DNA of 64,000 nucleotides, from NCBI RefSeq assembly GCF_000744185.1, contig NZ_JQLL01000001.1, positions 1,116,001-1,180,000 of the forward strand, in the 5' to 3' direction. Every line of letters starts with the position of its first letter. The stretch's first letter is position 1. The position numbers and the translations under genes were made by a program. The stretch is from Carnobacterium funditum DSM 5970. GTDB taxonomy: Bacteria > Bacillota > Bacilli > Lactobacillales > Carnobacteriaceae. Of this stretch, positions 15,872-24,667 are shown one piece after another. The notes under the pieces are model-generated. The model was not told the DNA's origin and ran no database searches. It saw nothing but the letters and a program-made list of their open reading frames with translations.

Positions 15872-16538
15872 TTAAAAGTTGGTAGAAAGACCCAATCGTT
15901 CACGCATGGAGGCTTCTCCATCAATTGTAATCGTATATGAATTATGAACGATTCGATCAATGACGGCTTCGCCTATTGGTCCACTGCCTAATTTAGAATG
16001 CCAACCTGACGTGTTGAATTGAGTACAAAATATAGTGGACGATTTCATATCACGTTTTTCAATTAATTCCATTGTTATAGTGAAGCTCTTCTTCTGTCAA
16101 ATCGTGTAAAAAACATTCGTCGATGATAAGCAGCTCTTTCTTCGCGTACTTTCGCATTAACTTTTTATAACTATTATCCGGCTGATTTTTCGCTATTTTA
16201 AATTCATTTAGTAATTTAGGTAGGCGGCGTACATACTGAACAATGTAAAATTGATGACACGAAGCTATCCCCAAGGCACAAGCTAAATATGTCTTACCAG
16301 GTCCGGTCGCACCCATGAGAATAATATTATTCTTATTTTCTAAGTAGATCCCACTCGCTAAGCGGTGAATCTCTTATTTAGGTAACCGACAATTTTCAAA
16401 ATATTGAATTTCTTCAATAGAAGCAGAAGGGACTTCAAAAGCTGCTCGAGCTATTAATCGCTGAAGTTTATTGATTTTACGACGAGCATGTTCTCTGTCA
16501 ATCATTAACGTAAATCGCTCATCAAAGTCAAAGCCCAT
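15872..16538 (-). pseudogene. istB: Broken IS21-family helper ATPase (IstB)
   Basis: Three frames together give an IstB-like protein. The N-terminus is FDERFTLMIDREHARRK, then an in-frame stop near 16378. The P-loop MGATGPGKTYLACALG and KELLIIDECFLHDL follow, then a shift or small deletion near 16070. The C-terminus is KSSTIFCTQFNTSGWHSKLG through IVHNSYTITIDGEASMR. IstB stimulates transposition by IstA in IS21 elements. No istA is visible, so only part of the element remains. The IS1380-type element lies immediately to the right. Confidence 0.85.
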
Positions 16539-16654
16539 CTTCTGATTGGTTATTTTTTTAATTAAAATATATATAATAGCCTGAATAATTCATACTTTTT
16601 CTAAAACGCTCTGGAAAAACTGTTATAACGCTAGTTTGAGTTAATTTTCTCAGC

Positions 16655-18066
16655 ACCCTTTGGGTGTGCAAAAAGAACCCCAATCTGCTATGGTTAAAGC
16701 GACTAAACATAACCAAAGAAAGGGGTTCTCTCTATGGCAACTTTACATGAAAATCGTTTGCTTTTCAATTCAAACATTACGGTATCTCACTCTGGGGGTA
16801 ATTTATCCTCAGATTCCGGATTGATATTAGTTAAGGAATTCATGCACACCATTAATTTCTCTAACATTTTGAAACAAACCCTCACTATTAACGATGATCG
16901 ACTTTACTATAACCATGCTAATCATTCAATTATTGAACAAATCCTTTTTCAATTGATTGCTGGATATCAAACGGATTCTTCGGCTGACGTTTTATCAAAA
17001 GATCCCATTTTCCAGAGTCTATTAGCTAAAGAGCAACTCGCTTCACAACCGTCTATTTCTCGTTTATGGGATCGGTTAAGTCAAGAAAACATTTCCCAAT
17101 TACAAGAAGTCAATCAAATCCTGATTGATAAAGTACGTACTGCTCGTAATACAACTGAAATGATTTTTGATCTAGACTCAACACATTCGGATACCTTTGG
17201 CAATCAGGAGAAGTCGAATTATAATGCCCATTACCAAACGAATGGCTATTATCCACTTGTTGCCTTTGAAGGTCTGACTGGCGACTTTTTGAAAGCAGAA
17301 CTTCGTTCTGGTAATGTGTACACATCCAATGGTGTTGCAGATTTTGTCCGACCACTTTTTGACCATTACCAAGAAACCGTACCTGTAAGTTCTATTCTAG
17401 TGCGTGCAGATAGTGGTTTTGCAACTCCTGAATTATATGAACTGTGTGAAAAACGTCAAAATTTTTATATTGTTCGATTGAAATCGAATCGCAACTTAGG
17501 AAAAATCGCTGAGCAATTTGTATCTATAAATGACCAGCAGGATTGGGATAAAAAAGAAGTTCACTACGCTTCTACACTCTATCAAGCGAAGAGCTGGACA
17601 CATCCACGAAGAATTTGTATTAAATCTACGCGCGAAGCAACCGAATTGATTGCTCGACATGAATTTATCATAACCAATTTATCAGAGAACCTTTCTGCAG
17701 AAGCGGTCTTTCAAACCTATTCTAAAAGAGGCACCATGGAAAATTACATTAAAGAGGCCAAAAATGGATTTTATTTCGATAAAACCAACAGTCCTCGTTT
17801 TTTAGAAAATCATGCACGTATGATGGTGAGTGTACTAGCTTACAACATCGTCAATTTTATGCGTACTCTTTGTTTTACGAAAGAAACCAAAGGTTTTCAA
17901 GTTTCAACTATTCGTTTGCTCTTATTTAAAGTAGCGGGTAAACTTGTTCATTCTGGACGAAAAACCTTTTTAAAACTCAGTTCCTATCACGTTTACCATG
18001 AACTTTTCCATAAAATCTTGCGGAATATTCAGCATTTCAAATGGCAGTAACACTCACACCTAATGG
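16655..18066 (+). mobile_element. IS1380-family insertion sequence
   Basis: An apparently intact IS of about 1.4 kb. Similar sequences in opposite orientation flank the transposase: CCCTTTGGGTGTG near 16657 and its imperfect inverse (CACACCTAATGG) at 18055-18066. Exact ends and target duplication are not certain by eye. It sits between a decayed istB and an empty AT-rich stretch. Confidence 0.7.
16734..18050 (+). CDS. IS1380-family transposase
   Basis: A 438-residue DDE transposase. The N-terminus has the family block LSSDSGLILVKEF. The first catalytic Asp lies in FDLDSTHSDTFG (about residue 145), the second in ILVRADSGFATPELYE, and the Glu region in RGTMENYIKEAKNGFYFDKT. The C-terminus ends with a hydrophobic helix VSVLAYNIVNFMRTL. 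Length is typical and no disruption is seen, so it may be active. A GGGG-type ribosome site stands a few bases before the ATG. Confidence 0.93.
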   Translation: MATLHENRLLFNSNITVSHSGGNLSSDSGLILVKEFMHTINFSNILKQTLTINDDRLYYNHANHSIIEQILFQLIAGYQTDSSADVLSKDPIFQSLLAKEQLASQPSISRLWDRLSQENISQLQEVNQILIDKVRTARNTTEMIFDLDSTHSDTFGNQEKSNYNAHYQTNGYYPLVAFEGLTGDFLKAELRSGNVYTSNGVADFVRPLFDHYQETVPVSSILVRADSGFATPELYELCEKRQNFYIVRLKSNRNLGKIAEQFVSINDQQDWDKKEVHYASTLYQAKSWTHPRRICIKSTREATELIARHEFIITNLSENLSAEAVFQTYSKRGTMENYIKEAKNGFYFDKTNSPRFLENHARMMVSVLAYNIVNFMRTLCFTKETKGFQVSTIRLLLFKVAGKLVHSGRKTFLKLSSYHVYHELFHKILRNIQHFKWQ

Positions 18067-18264
18067 AATAGTTTAAAAAAAAAGGCTAATTTCAAGGGGT
18101 TAGTATGCCTAAAAATCTTAATTTTCTGACAAAAAAATAAGTGACTTGGAAATTTGAAGTAAAATAAGTAAACCTAACAAACTAATGACCTGAAAGAAGT
18201 GAAAAATGCACCAATTATTATTTTTTTTAAAAGTATGAATCATTCAGGAAATAAATAACTTTTT

Positions 18265-18318
18265 ATGAACCTAGCTGAACATTTAAGATATGAACGCAAA
18301 CAAAAAAAATCTTGTTAA
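18265..18318 (+). pseudogene. Possible N-terminal remnant of an XRE-type regulator
   Basis: Eighteen codons beginning MNLAEHLRYERKQKK resemble the first helix of Xre/Rgg helix-turn-helix proteins and then stop. The rest of 18067-18831 has no other gene. It contains only repeat elements and AT-rich spacer. Confidence 0.3.
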
Positions 18319-18341
18319 ATAAAGGTTTTACTTACTTAATT

Positions 18342-18360
18342 CTATGAAATTTCATGTATT
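18342..18360 (-). repeat. Dispersed ACATGAAAT repeat, partial copy
   Basis: On the minus strand this reads AATACATGAAATTTCAT, the 5' motif of the dispersed intergenic repeat, here within the perfect palindrome ATGAAATTTCAT. Confidence 0.5.
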
Positions 18361-18553
18361 CTTTTCTTTGTTTATTAATTTAGTTGTAATAATTGAGCAA
18401 TTATTTCAGAGCTACCTGGCAATAGTATAATTATCGTTATGTTTATATTAATATTTAAATGACGCTATTTATGATATGGATATTTAGACCGTTCTTTGCT
18501 AAATTCATCTCTATTTTTCTTGTAATTTGGCATGTAAAATTTTTCCGGAAAAA

Positions 18554-18615
18554 GTATCTAGAACCTTATTTGGCAAGGTTCTAGATACCTAAATTTATCT
18601 GATTTCATGTGTTGG
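18554..18615 (-). repeat. Dispersed ACATGAAAT repeat with AGAACCTT hairpin
   Basis: Minus-strand copy: ACATGAAAT at about 18604-18612, then GTATCTAGAACCTT. The latter forms a perfect 14-bp hairpin (18554-18567 with 18575-18588). Lies directly upstream of the duplicated GNAT unit. Confidence 0.7.
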
Positions 18616-19261
18616 GAAAAATCTAATTTCTTTATAGAGTTTGGAATTCCTAAGTATACATTTTCATCATTATATTGTTTGATTATTTTTCTTTACAGTT
18701 TCATACAAATGAATATATTGTTTTTTCCGTATTTTGAATGCTGATTTCCTTTGTATCTATTATATTTTGAAAAATCTATAATACATATCATTAATTCCAA
18801 AAAAATATTTTTAAGAAAAGAGGGACTGACAATGAAAACGCACATTGGGAAAGAAAAATGGAATCGAGCCGCTGCGTTATATGTTCGCATGCAGGTATTT
18901 GTCATGGAACGAGGTATTCCGCTCAAAGAGGAATTTGATTTGGAGGATCATGACGAAACGATTTATGTAGTCGTTTATGATGGAGAGAAACCTGTGGCAA
19001 CCGGACGTTATAAACAAATCGACTCGGATACCATCCGGCCTGGAAGAATTGCCGTTCTCAAAGAATATCGTAAAAAAGGACTGGGAGAAGCAGTCGTTAA
19101 AGAATTGGAAGCTTTGGGTAAAAAACTGGGGTGTACGACGTCCGTCATACACGGTGAACTAAGTGCCGTTGGATTTTTACGAAAAACGGGGTTACACCAA
19201 GGAGTCTGACGTCTATTATGAAGACGACGTACCGTGTGTAACTTTGAATAAACAGTTGTAA
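18595..19261 (+). repeat. Duplicated GNAT unit, copy 1
   Basis: From about 18603 to 19260 the sequence is nearly identical to 23029-23641. The similarity covers about 210 bp of noncoding leader as well as the acetyltransferase gene. Small indels in the leader and scattered substitutions separate the copies. Confidence 0.85.
18832..19261 (+). pseudogene. GNAT acetyltransferase, frameshifted copy
   Basis: This gene matches the intact copy at 23213-23641 for its first 116 or so codons. One extra T in the run after the LSAVGF codons (about 19173) then shifts the frame, so translation ends early at 19209 while the original C-terminus remains readable to the TAA at 19259-19261. The lost segment contains the conserved aromatic FYEKLGY motif of GNAT acetyltransferases that positions acetyl-CoA, so activity is unlikely. 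GAGGG precedes the ATG. The function of the family member is unknown (ElaA/YjcF-like N-acetyltransferases). Confidence 0.88.
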
Positions 19262-19263
19262 AA

Positions 19264-19306
19264 CAGAGTTTGAGCTACAATTTATTGATTGTAACTCAAA
19301 CTCTGT
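19264..19306 (+). terminator. Terminator after GNAT copy 1
   Basis: CAGAGTTTGAG pairs with CTCAAACTCTG around a short loop and is followed by TTTTATTT. Confidence 0.75.
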
Positions 19307-19423
19307 TTTATTTCTTAGTGTTGGAAAAAGAATTCTAAGAATTTTTTTACTGGGGATTATGTAAACAAGAATTGAAATTTATAGTAACTAGCATGTGCTT
19401 TTCTCTGGAACCAACTAATAAAA

Positions 19424-19474
19424 AATAAGATAACCGGTATTAGAAGTCTTAAGAACGTCTATCCGATTATCTTA
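19424..19474 (-). terminator. Hairpin after the metal ATPase gene
   Basis: AATAAGATAACCGG at 19424-19437 pairs with CCGATTATCTTAT near 19463-19475, about 16 bp past the cadA stop. It can serve as a terminator on the minus strand. Confidence 0.55.
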
Positions 19475-19490
19475 TCTGTTAATTAATGGA

Positions 19491-21722
19491 TTATTTTTTT
19501 AAAACTCGCATAGCATTTAGGACGGCAATAACCGTTACACCAACATCTGCAAAAACGGCTTCCCACATCGTCGCAAAGCCAAACGCACCGATAATTAAGA
19601 AAAAGACTTTTACTGATAGTGCTAAAATAATATTTTGCCATACGATTCTTTGTGTGTCTTTTGCTACTTGCATGGCCGTTCCAATCTTAGAGGGTTTATC
19701 ATCCATGATAACGATATCCGCTGCTTCAATTGCTGCATCTGATCCTAGTCCTCCCATTGCAATACCAATATCTGAACGTGCAAGTACAGGGGTATCATTG
19801 ATTCCGTCACCGACAAAAGCAACTTTTTCTTTTGGACCTTTACGTGCCATAATCTCTTCCATTTTTTCTACCTTGTCTTGCGGTAGAAGCTCTGCATAGA
19901 ACTCGTCAATTCCTAATTTTCTAGCCACTGCTTCCCCTACTGTTTTTGAATCTCCCGTTAACATAATAATATGCTGTACACCTTTTTCTTTCATTATCGC
20001 TATTCCTTCTGCCGCATCTTCCTTAATCGCGTCTGCAATCAAAATATAACCAGCATACTCTTTATCAACAGCTACATAAATAATGGTTCCAACTTCAGTT
20101 GATTCAGTAAATACAATCTTGTGTTTTTGCATTAATTTCGAATTTCCGGCTAATATCTCTTTTCCGTCAACCCTTGCATGAATACCATACCCTGAAATGT
20201 CATTGTATTCAGTAATTCGGTTTTCATCTATCTTTTTTACATATTTTTCTTTGATAGAATCTGCAATTGGATGTGAGGAATGGGTTTCAGCATATGCGAC
20301 TAACTCTAACAGCTGATTTTTATTCAATCCGCCTGTAGGTTGAATATCTGTGATCTCAAATTTTCCTTTTGTCAAAGTGCCTGTTTTATCCATAATGACA
20401 TATTTGATATCATTCAATCCTTCTAAGAAGTTACTACCTTTTACTAAAATTCCTTTTTTTGAAGCTGATCCAATCCCACCAAAAAAGCCAACAGGAATGG
20501 ACACGACTAATGCACATGGACAAGAAATAACAAGGAAAATACTAGCTCGATAGATCCACTCATTAAATGTAGCTCCTGGAATAACTAACGGAGGAATAAT
20601 CGCTAGCACTAAAGCAAAGATAACGACAATAGGCGTGTAATAACGCGCAAACTTTGTAATAAAGTTTTCAGTTGGAGCTTTTCGGCTACTTGCATTTTCT
20701 ACTAAATCAAGAATTTTCGTAACCGTTGATTCAGAAAAAAGCTTCTCAACGGTTACTTCAATCAGTCCATTTTTGTTGATAAAACCACTCAACACACTGT
20801 CAGTTGCTTCAACACTCCTAGGAATTGACTCGCCCGTTAATGCGGAAGTGTCCATTGAAGAGATTCCGGTAATGATTTTCCCGTCCAAAGGAACCTTTTC
20901 TCCCGGACGTATAACAATCGTGTCGCCAACTTTTATTGTATCTGGTGATACACTGCGCGTGCTGCCATCTGCCAGTTTTAAATTCGCATAATCTGGTCGG
21001 ATATCCATCAAGTCAGAAATAGATCGTCGTGATCTGTTGACCGCGACACCTTGAAAAACTTCTCCTACTTGATAAAATAACATAACAGCTACCGCTTCTG
21101 GGTACTCCTGAATATAAAAGGCACTTATTGTAGCGATGGTCATCAGAAAGTTTTCATCAAATAATTGCCCGTTAAACATATTTTTTATGGCTCTCCAGAC
21201 AATATCATATCCGGCAACAAGATAAGCAGCTACAAATAATCCCAAGGACATAAATTCATTCATAGGAACAAAGTTCGCAACTAGTAATAACGCTAAAGAA
21301 ATAATTAATCGCGTAACAGTGGTTTTTACAGTGCTTTCCCCATGACTATGACCTTCATTCCCCTCTTGTTCTTCATGACTATGATCATGTGACTGATTCA
21401 AATCCTCTAAATGATGGTTATCTTTACTTTTACTCAGCGAAGTATTATTTATAGAAAGGCCATTTTTCCCAATCAGTAGGCCAGTTGACTTAGATAACAG
21501 TGTTACATCAGGTTCTAGTTTATTTATTTTTGATTTGATTACCGTTAGAGTTCCATTTTCTTTTTGTTCTTCAATATCAAAACTAAGGGTTTTTGTCATA
21601 TAATTAGCATTGCTATTTGTTACCCCTTCAATCTTTGATACACCATTTTCAATTTTACTAGCACAATTTGCACAATCTATTCCTTCAAGTATCCATTCAT
21701 GGTGTTTCATACCTTCAGACAT
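19491..21722 (-). CDS. cadA: Heavy-metal-exporting P1B ATPase (Cd/Zn/Pb type)
   Basis: A 743-residue CadA/ZntA-type pump. An N-terminal metal-binding domain holds Cys17-x-x-Cys20 (DCANC), followed by a His/Glu-rich linker (NHHLEDLNQSHDHSHEE and GHSHGES). Eight membrane helices follow with the TM6 CPC motif (SCPCALVVSIPVG), phosphorylation motif DKTGTLTKGK, HP locus motif SSHPIADS and the hinge GDGINDTPVLA. CPC plus the late NAMRVLKK end suits divalent Cd/Zn/Pb export. GGAGGG lies 7 nt before the ATG. It is divergent from an ArsR/SmtB-type repressor across 212 bp containing two perfect inverted repeats. Confidence 0.94.
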   Translation of the reverse strand: MSEGMKHHEWILEGIDCANCASKIENGVSKIEGVTNSNANYMTKTLSFDIEEQKENGTLTVIKSKINKLEPDVTLLSKSTGLLIGKNGLSINNTSLSKSKDNHHLEDLNQSHDHSHEEQEGNEGHSHGESTVKTTVTRLIISLALLLVANFVPMNEFMSLGLFVAAYLVAGYDIVWRAIKNMFNGQLFDENFLMTIATISAFYIQEYPEAVAVMLFYQVGEVFQGVAVNRSRRSISDLMDIRPDYANLKLADGSTRSVSPDTIKVGDTIVIRPGEKVPLDGKIITGISSMDTSALTGESIPRSVEATDSVLSGFINKNGLIEVTVEKLFSESTVTKILDLVENASSRKAPTENFITKFARYYTPIVVIFALVLAIIPPLVIPGATFNEWIYRASIFLVISCPCALVVSIPVGFFGGIGSASKKGILVKGSNFLEGLNDIKYVIMDKTGTLTKGKFEITDIQPTGGLNKNQLLELVAYAETHSSHPIADSIKEKYVKKIDENRITEYNDISGYGIHARVDGKEILAGNSKLMQKHKIVFTESTEVGTIIYVAVDKEYAGYILIADAIKEDAAEGIAIMKEKGVQHIIMLTGDSKTVGEAVARKLGIDEFYAELLPQDKVEKMEEIMARKGPKEKVAFVGDGINDTPVLARSDIGIAMGGLGSDAAIEAADIVIMDDKPSKIGTAMQVAKDTQRIVWQNIILALSVKVFFLIIGAFGFATMWEAVFADVGVTVIAVLNAMRVLKK

Positions 21723-21768
21723 TAAAAATCCCTCCTACACTTATTTCTAAATCGTAATAACTTTGTTT

Positions 21769-21792
21769 TACATATGATTTTTTTTTCATATG
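21769..21792. promoter_or_regulatory. Perfect inverted repeat upstream of cadA
   Basis: ACATATGA and TCATATGT separated by eight T residues, about 47 bp before the cadA start. The spacing and AT-rich halves resemble operators of SmtB/CadC-type repressors. Confidence 0.55.
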
Positions 21793-21882
21793 TTTGAAAA
21801 AAGTATATCATTCACATGAATAAAGTCAATGGAATTAGACTATATTAATTTTCTATTTGCACTACTTGCTTTTAAAAAAAAG

Positions 21883-21900
21883 TATGCTATTCTTAGCATA
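21883..21900. promoter_or_regulatory. Perfect inverted repeat upstream of the ArsR-type gene
   Basis: TATGCTA and TAGCATA separated by four bases, about 35 bp before the regulator start. A second candidate operator, suggesting autoregulation. Confidence 0.55.
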
Positions 21901-21934
21901 TGAAACTTAATTCATGTATAAAGAGGGATTAATC

Positions 21935-22246
21935 ATGGCAAATAAAAAACTATCTATTTTAGATTCAGAAACACTTACATCAGTTAGTAAAATATTCAAA
22001 CTATTACAAAATGAAGCTCGGCTTTCAATTATTTATTTACTAAAAGATCAAGAATTAAGTGTAGGAGAAATTACTAGTTTATTAAATATGGAACAATCTG
22101 CCGTGTCTCATAAATTAAAAGCACTAAAGAAGGCTCGTTTAGTTAAAACTAGAAGAGATGGAAAAACCAGCTTTTATAGTTTAGGTGACGAACATGTTTT
22201 TACTATCTTAGAGCAAGTTATTACGCATAGTAAAGAATCTAATTAA
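21935..22246 (+). CDS. ArsR/SmtB-family metal-responsive repressor
   Basis: A 103-residue winged-helix repressor. Residues about 15-85 form the domain, with LQNEARLSIIYLLKDQELSVGEI and the recognition helix SAVSHKLKALKKARLV, then a wing with RRDGKTSFYSL and a C-terminal helix containing HVFTILEQVITH. There is no N-terminal Cys pair as in CadC, so metal sensing more likely uses C-terminal His/Asp residues (alpha5-type, as in CzrA/SmtB). GAGGG is 7 nt before the ATG at 21935. It most likely controls the divergent cadA. Confidence 0.88.
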   Translation: MANKKLSILDSETLTSVSKIFKLLQNEARLSIIYLLKDQELSVGEITSLLNMEQSAVSHKLKALKKARLVKTRRDGKTSFYSLGDEHVFTILEQVITHSKESN

Positions 22247-22300
22247 CTTTATATGATTTCCACTATTTACAATTAACAAGATGTACTATTAGTAGAATAA

Positions 22301-22358
22301 TAAATCAAAGTTAAAGACTACCTACTACATTTGATTGGTGGTCTTTAACTTTGATTTA
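22301..22358. terminator. Long hairpin, bidirectional terminator
   Basis: A 22-bp stem (22301-22322 with 22337-22358) containing TCAAAGTTAAAGAC, with one wobble pair. It separates the convergent ArsR-type and recombinase genes. Confidence 0.75.
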
Positions 22359-22427
22359 TAAAAATGAGATGTTTGAAATTACATTAAAACTAAAAATATT
22401 AGAAACTACCTAACCATTCTATCAAGT

Positions 22428-22979
22428 TTAAAAACCTAGTCTAAAATTCAATAACGTCTCACTGATCTCATCTTCATTGATCCCAATATAGCGCTTCGTG
22501 ATTTTCTCGCTGCTATGACCGAAGATTTCCATTAGTGTGGCCACGTCTTTGGTTTTCTTGTAATAGTGGTAGCCAAATGTCTTACGCAGCGTGTGCATGC
22601 CAATATCGTCTCTTCCTAGTAGGACAGCGACCTTTTGAAACATCTGATAGACTGTATTGACTTCTAAGTGACCGCCTTTGGTTCTGGGAAATAAATAGTC
22701 CTCTGGATCTAATTGCTTTGTATACTCCTGGATCAAGTCCTGCAGACTACTCAAATACAAAATACGCGTCTTCCCGGTTTTCTTTTCGACAATGCGGAAA
22801 TTTTTTGAGGAAATCAGGTCTTTTTTCTTTAATTTAACAATGTCTGACATGTGTAAACCGCTATTAATACCGATCAAAAACAGAAAAAAATCCCGATCGG
22901 CGTTTTTATTGCGCCTTAAACAGAATAAAAAGTCGTTTATTTCTTGTTGCGTGCTTAATGGTTGGACGTTGTAGCTCAT
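22428..22979 (-). CDS. Tyrosine recombinase (XerC/D-like), catalytic Arg altered
   Basis: A 183-residue integrase-type protein consisting mainly of the catalytic domain, with no full N-terminal core-binding domain. The catalytic set is recognisable: Lys in the beta-hairpin (EKKTGKTR), HTLRKTFGYHYY (His-x-x-Arg), GHSSEKITKRYIG (His and nucleophile Tyr). The first catalytic Arg, expected in GLRxSDI, is replaced by His (GLHMSDI, codon CAC), a single G-to-A change from CGC. The protein is therefore predicted to be impaired. Small recombinases of this type occur on plasmids of Lactobacillales. No attachment site is visible next to it. Confidence 0.88.
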   Translation of the reverse strand: MSYNVQPLSTQQEINDFLFCLRRNKNADRDFFLFLIGINSGLHMSDIVKLKKKDLISSKNFRIVEKKTGKTRILYLSSLQDLIQEYTKQLDPEDYLFPRTKGGHLEVNTVYQMFQKVAVLLGRDDIGMHTLRKTFGYHYYKKTKDVATLMEIFGHSSEKITKRYIGINEDEISETLLNFRLGF

Positions 22980-23006
22980 TTGAAATCCCTCTCCTCTAAC
23001 AAAAGC

Positions 23007-23036
23007 GATACACGTTTTTATAGAATTTCATGTGTT
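23007..23036 (-). repeat. Dispersed ACATGAAAT repeat
   Basis: The minus strand reads ACATGAAATTCTATAAAAAC then GTGTATCGC, the two conserved blocks of the family, without the AGAACCTT hairpin. Confidence 0.6.
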
Positions 23037-23641
23037 GGAAAAAATCTAATTTCTTTATAGGGTTTGGAATCCCTAAGTGTACATTCTCATCATTATACTA
23101 TTTGATTGTATTTTGAATGTTGATTTTCTTTGTATGTATTATATATTTTGAAAAATCTATAATACATATCATTAATTCCGAAAAAATATTTTTAAGAAAA
23201 GAGGGACTGGCAATGAAAACGCACATTGGGAAAGAAAAATGGAATCGAGCCGCTGCTTTATATGTTCGCATGCAGGTATTTGTCATGGAACGAGGTATTC
23301 CGCTCAAAGAGGAATTTGATTTGGAGGATCATGACGAAACGATTTATGTAGTCATTTATGATGGAGAGAAGCCTGTGGCAACCGGACGTTATAAACAAAT
23401 CGACTCGGATACCATCCGGCCTGGAAGAATTGCTGTTCTCAAAGAATATCGTAAAAAAGGACTGGGAGAAGCAGTCGTTAAAGAATTGGAAGCTTTGGGT
23501 AAAAAACAGGGGTGTACGACGTCCGTCATACACGGTGAACTAAGTGCCGTTGGGTTTTACGAAAAACTGGGTTACACCAAAGAGTCTGACGTCTATTATG
23601 AAGACGGCGTACCGTGTGTAACTTTGAATAAACAAGTGTAA
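23018..23641 (+). repeat. Duplicated GNAT unit, copy 2
   Basis: The partner of 18595-19261: same leader and gene order with few substitutions. Its left end coincides with another copy of the dispersed ACATGAAAT repeat, so the duplicated block seems to include or start within that repeat. Confidence 0.85.
23213..23641 (+). CDS. GNAT-family N-acetyltransferase (intact copy)
   Basis: A 142-residue ElaA/YjcF-like acetyltransferase. Motif A is visible as RIAVLKEYRKKGLGEAVVKELE (the R/Q-x-x-G-x-G/A acetyl-CoA loop), followed by HGELSAVGFYEKLGYTKES, in which the Tyr-Gly-Leu region closes the active site. A C-terminal strand GVPCVTLNKQV ends the fold. GAGGG lies about 9 nt before the ATG. The substrate is unknown. 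It is the functional member of a pair; the copy at 18832-19261 is frameshifted. Confidence 0.9.
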   Translation: MKTHIGKEKWNRAAALYVRMQVFVMERGIPLKEEFDLEDHDETIYVVIYDGEKPVATGRYKQIDSDTIRPGRIAVLKEYRKKGLGEAVVKELEALGKKQGCTTSVIHGELSAVGFYEKLGYTKESDVYYEDGVPCVTLNKQV

Positions 23642-23720
23642 AATAGAGTGTTTAAATAGGATATACTAAAATTTAGAAGATAATTATGAAAGTTTTTTTA
23701 CAACAACTGGCAGAGTTGAA

Positions 23721-23801
23721 ATGGAAAGTGAAAAAATCAACTCACTTGATAGCAACGATGACAATATACAGCTACAAGAAATGATAGATAACCAAAAATA
23801 A
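23721..23801 (+). pseudogene. Short acidic C-terminal remnant
   Basis: 26 codons from ATG 23721, and an upstream extension of the same frame without a start (FFTTTGRVEMESEKINSLDS and on to a Gln/Asp-rich end). It looks like the tail of a lost gene. The family is not recognised. Confidence 0.3.
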
Positions 23802-23837
23802 AAAAAGTAACCGTTAAAATTATACGGTTACTTTTTT
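23801..23837 (+). terminator. Rho-independent terminator
   Basis: AAAAAAGTAACCGT (23801-23814) pairs with ACGGTTACTTTTTT (23824-23837), followed by further T residues. Confidence 0.85.
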
Positions 23838-23846
23838 TATTTTTAT

Positions 23847-23877
23847 GAATACATGATGCTACCTAATTTCATGTGTT
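23847..23877 (-). repeat. Dispersed ACATGAAAT repeat
   Basis: The minus strand reads ACATGAAATTAGGTAGCATC then ATGTATTCAT. ACATGA and TCATGT form the dyad seen in other copies. Confidence 0.6.
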
Positions 23878-23934
23878 AGGACTCTATAAAAAAATCATGT
23901 GGATAGAAACTTTATTCCATACTAAATAGATTGA

Positions 23935-24222
23935 TTAACGAATCTTATTTAAAAAATAGTTCAAGAAAGCATAATCCTCAGTTAGTCCAGGGTGATAAGC
24001 AGTCACCAGTACGTTTTCTTGCTCTGCAGCTACAATTTTTTGATTGATAGAAGCCAGAACTTTTACATTTGGTCCGACAGATTGAATGTAAGGAGCACGG
24101 ATAAACACCACTTCGACTTCTTGATCAATACCTACAAAACGGAGAGAAGTTTCAAAGCTGTCTACTTGTCTTCCAAAGCCATTCCGCTCTACTTCCATAT
24201 CAATAAACCCCAGACGCAGATT
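23935..24222 (-). pseudogene. pdxT: 3' fragment of pdxT (PLP synthase glutaminase)
   Basis: The last 95 or so residues of PdxT are readable: LRLGFIDMEVERNGFGRQVDSFE, FIRAPYIQSVGPNVKVLA and the C-terminal AYHPGLTEDYAFLNYFL. The N-terminal half with the nucleophile Cys is missing, cut about 40 bp before the IS3 element. In the His-x-Glu pair of the glutaminase triad the Glu is Gly here (HPGLTED rather than HPELT), a second sign of decay. No pdxS is adjacent. It marks a recombination junction rather than a working gene. Confidence 0.85.
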
Positions 24223-24362
24223 AAAATGTACCCTATAAGATAGACACTTAAAAAAAGTCTCTCTGGTCTGTCAACACTTTAATGGACAATAAGTTAAGTT
24301 AATTTATTGGAAAGGCTATACTAAAGTGGACACGTAGTTAAGAGAAAATTGGAGGTCTTGTT

Positions 24363-24656
24363 GTGAAGCGACAATCCTATAGTAAAGAATTCAAAAGACA
24401 AGCTGTCGATTTAATTCTAATTGAAGGACAACCCATTCGTTTTATATCACACACACTTGATATTCATGAAAATACTTTGTATCGCTGGGTTGCTGAATAT
24501 GAGAAATTTGGAGATCAAGCTTTTCCAGGTAAAGGAAGCAGCGAATTTATTTCTCAAAACAAAATTAAAAAACTTGAAAAAGAAAACAGACTTCTTCGGG
24601 AGGAGCTAGAACTTTTAAAAAAGTTCCGAGTGTTTCTCAAACAAAACCCAAAGTAG
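24363..24656 (+). CDS. IS3-family OrfA (transposase DNA-binding part)
   Basis: A 97-residue protein with a helix-turn-helix (SYSKEFKRQAVDLIL through NTLYRWVAEYEKFG) and a C-terminal leucine-zipper helix (KKLEKENRLLREELELLKK). A slippery sequence AAAAAAG at 24617-24623 lies in the zipper. A -1 shift there enters the frame of orfB, which is open back to this point, as expected for production of OrfAB. Confidence 0.92.
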   Translation: MKRQSYSKEFKRQAVDLILIEGQPIRFISHTLDIHENTLYRWVAEYEKFGDQAFPGKGSSEFISQNKIKKLEKENRLLREELELLKKFRVFLKQNPK

Positions 24657-24667
24657 TATTTGACTAT

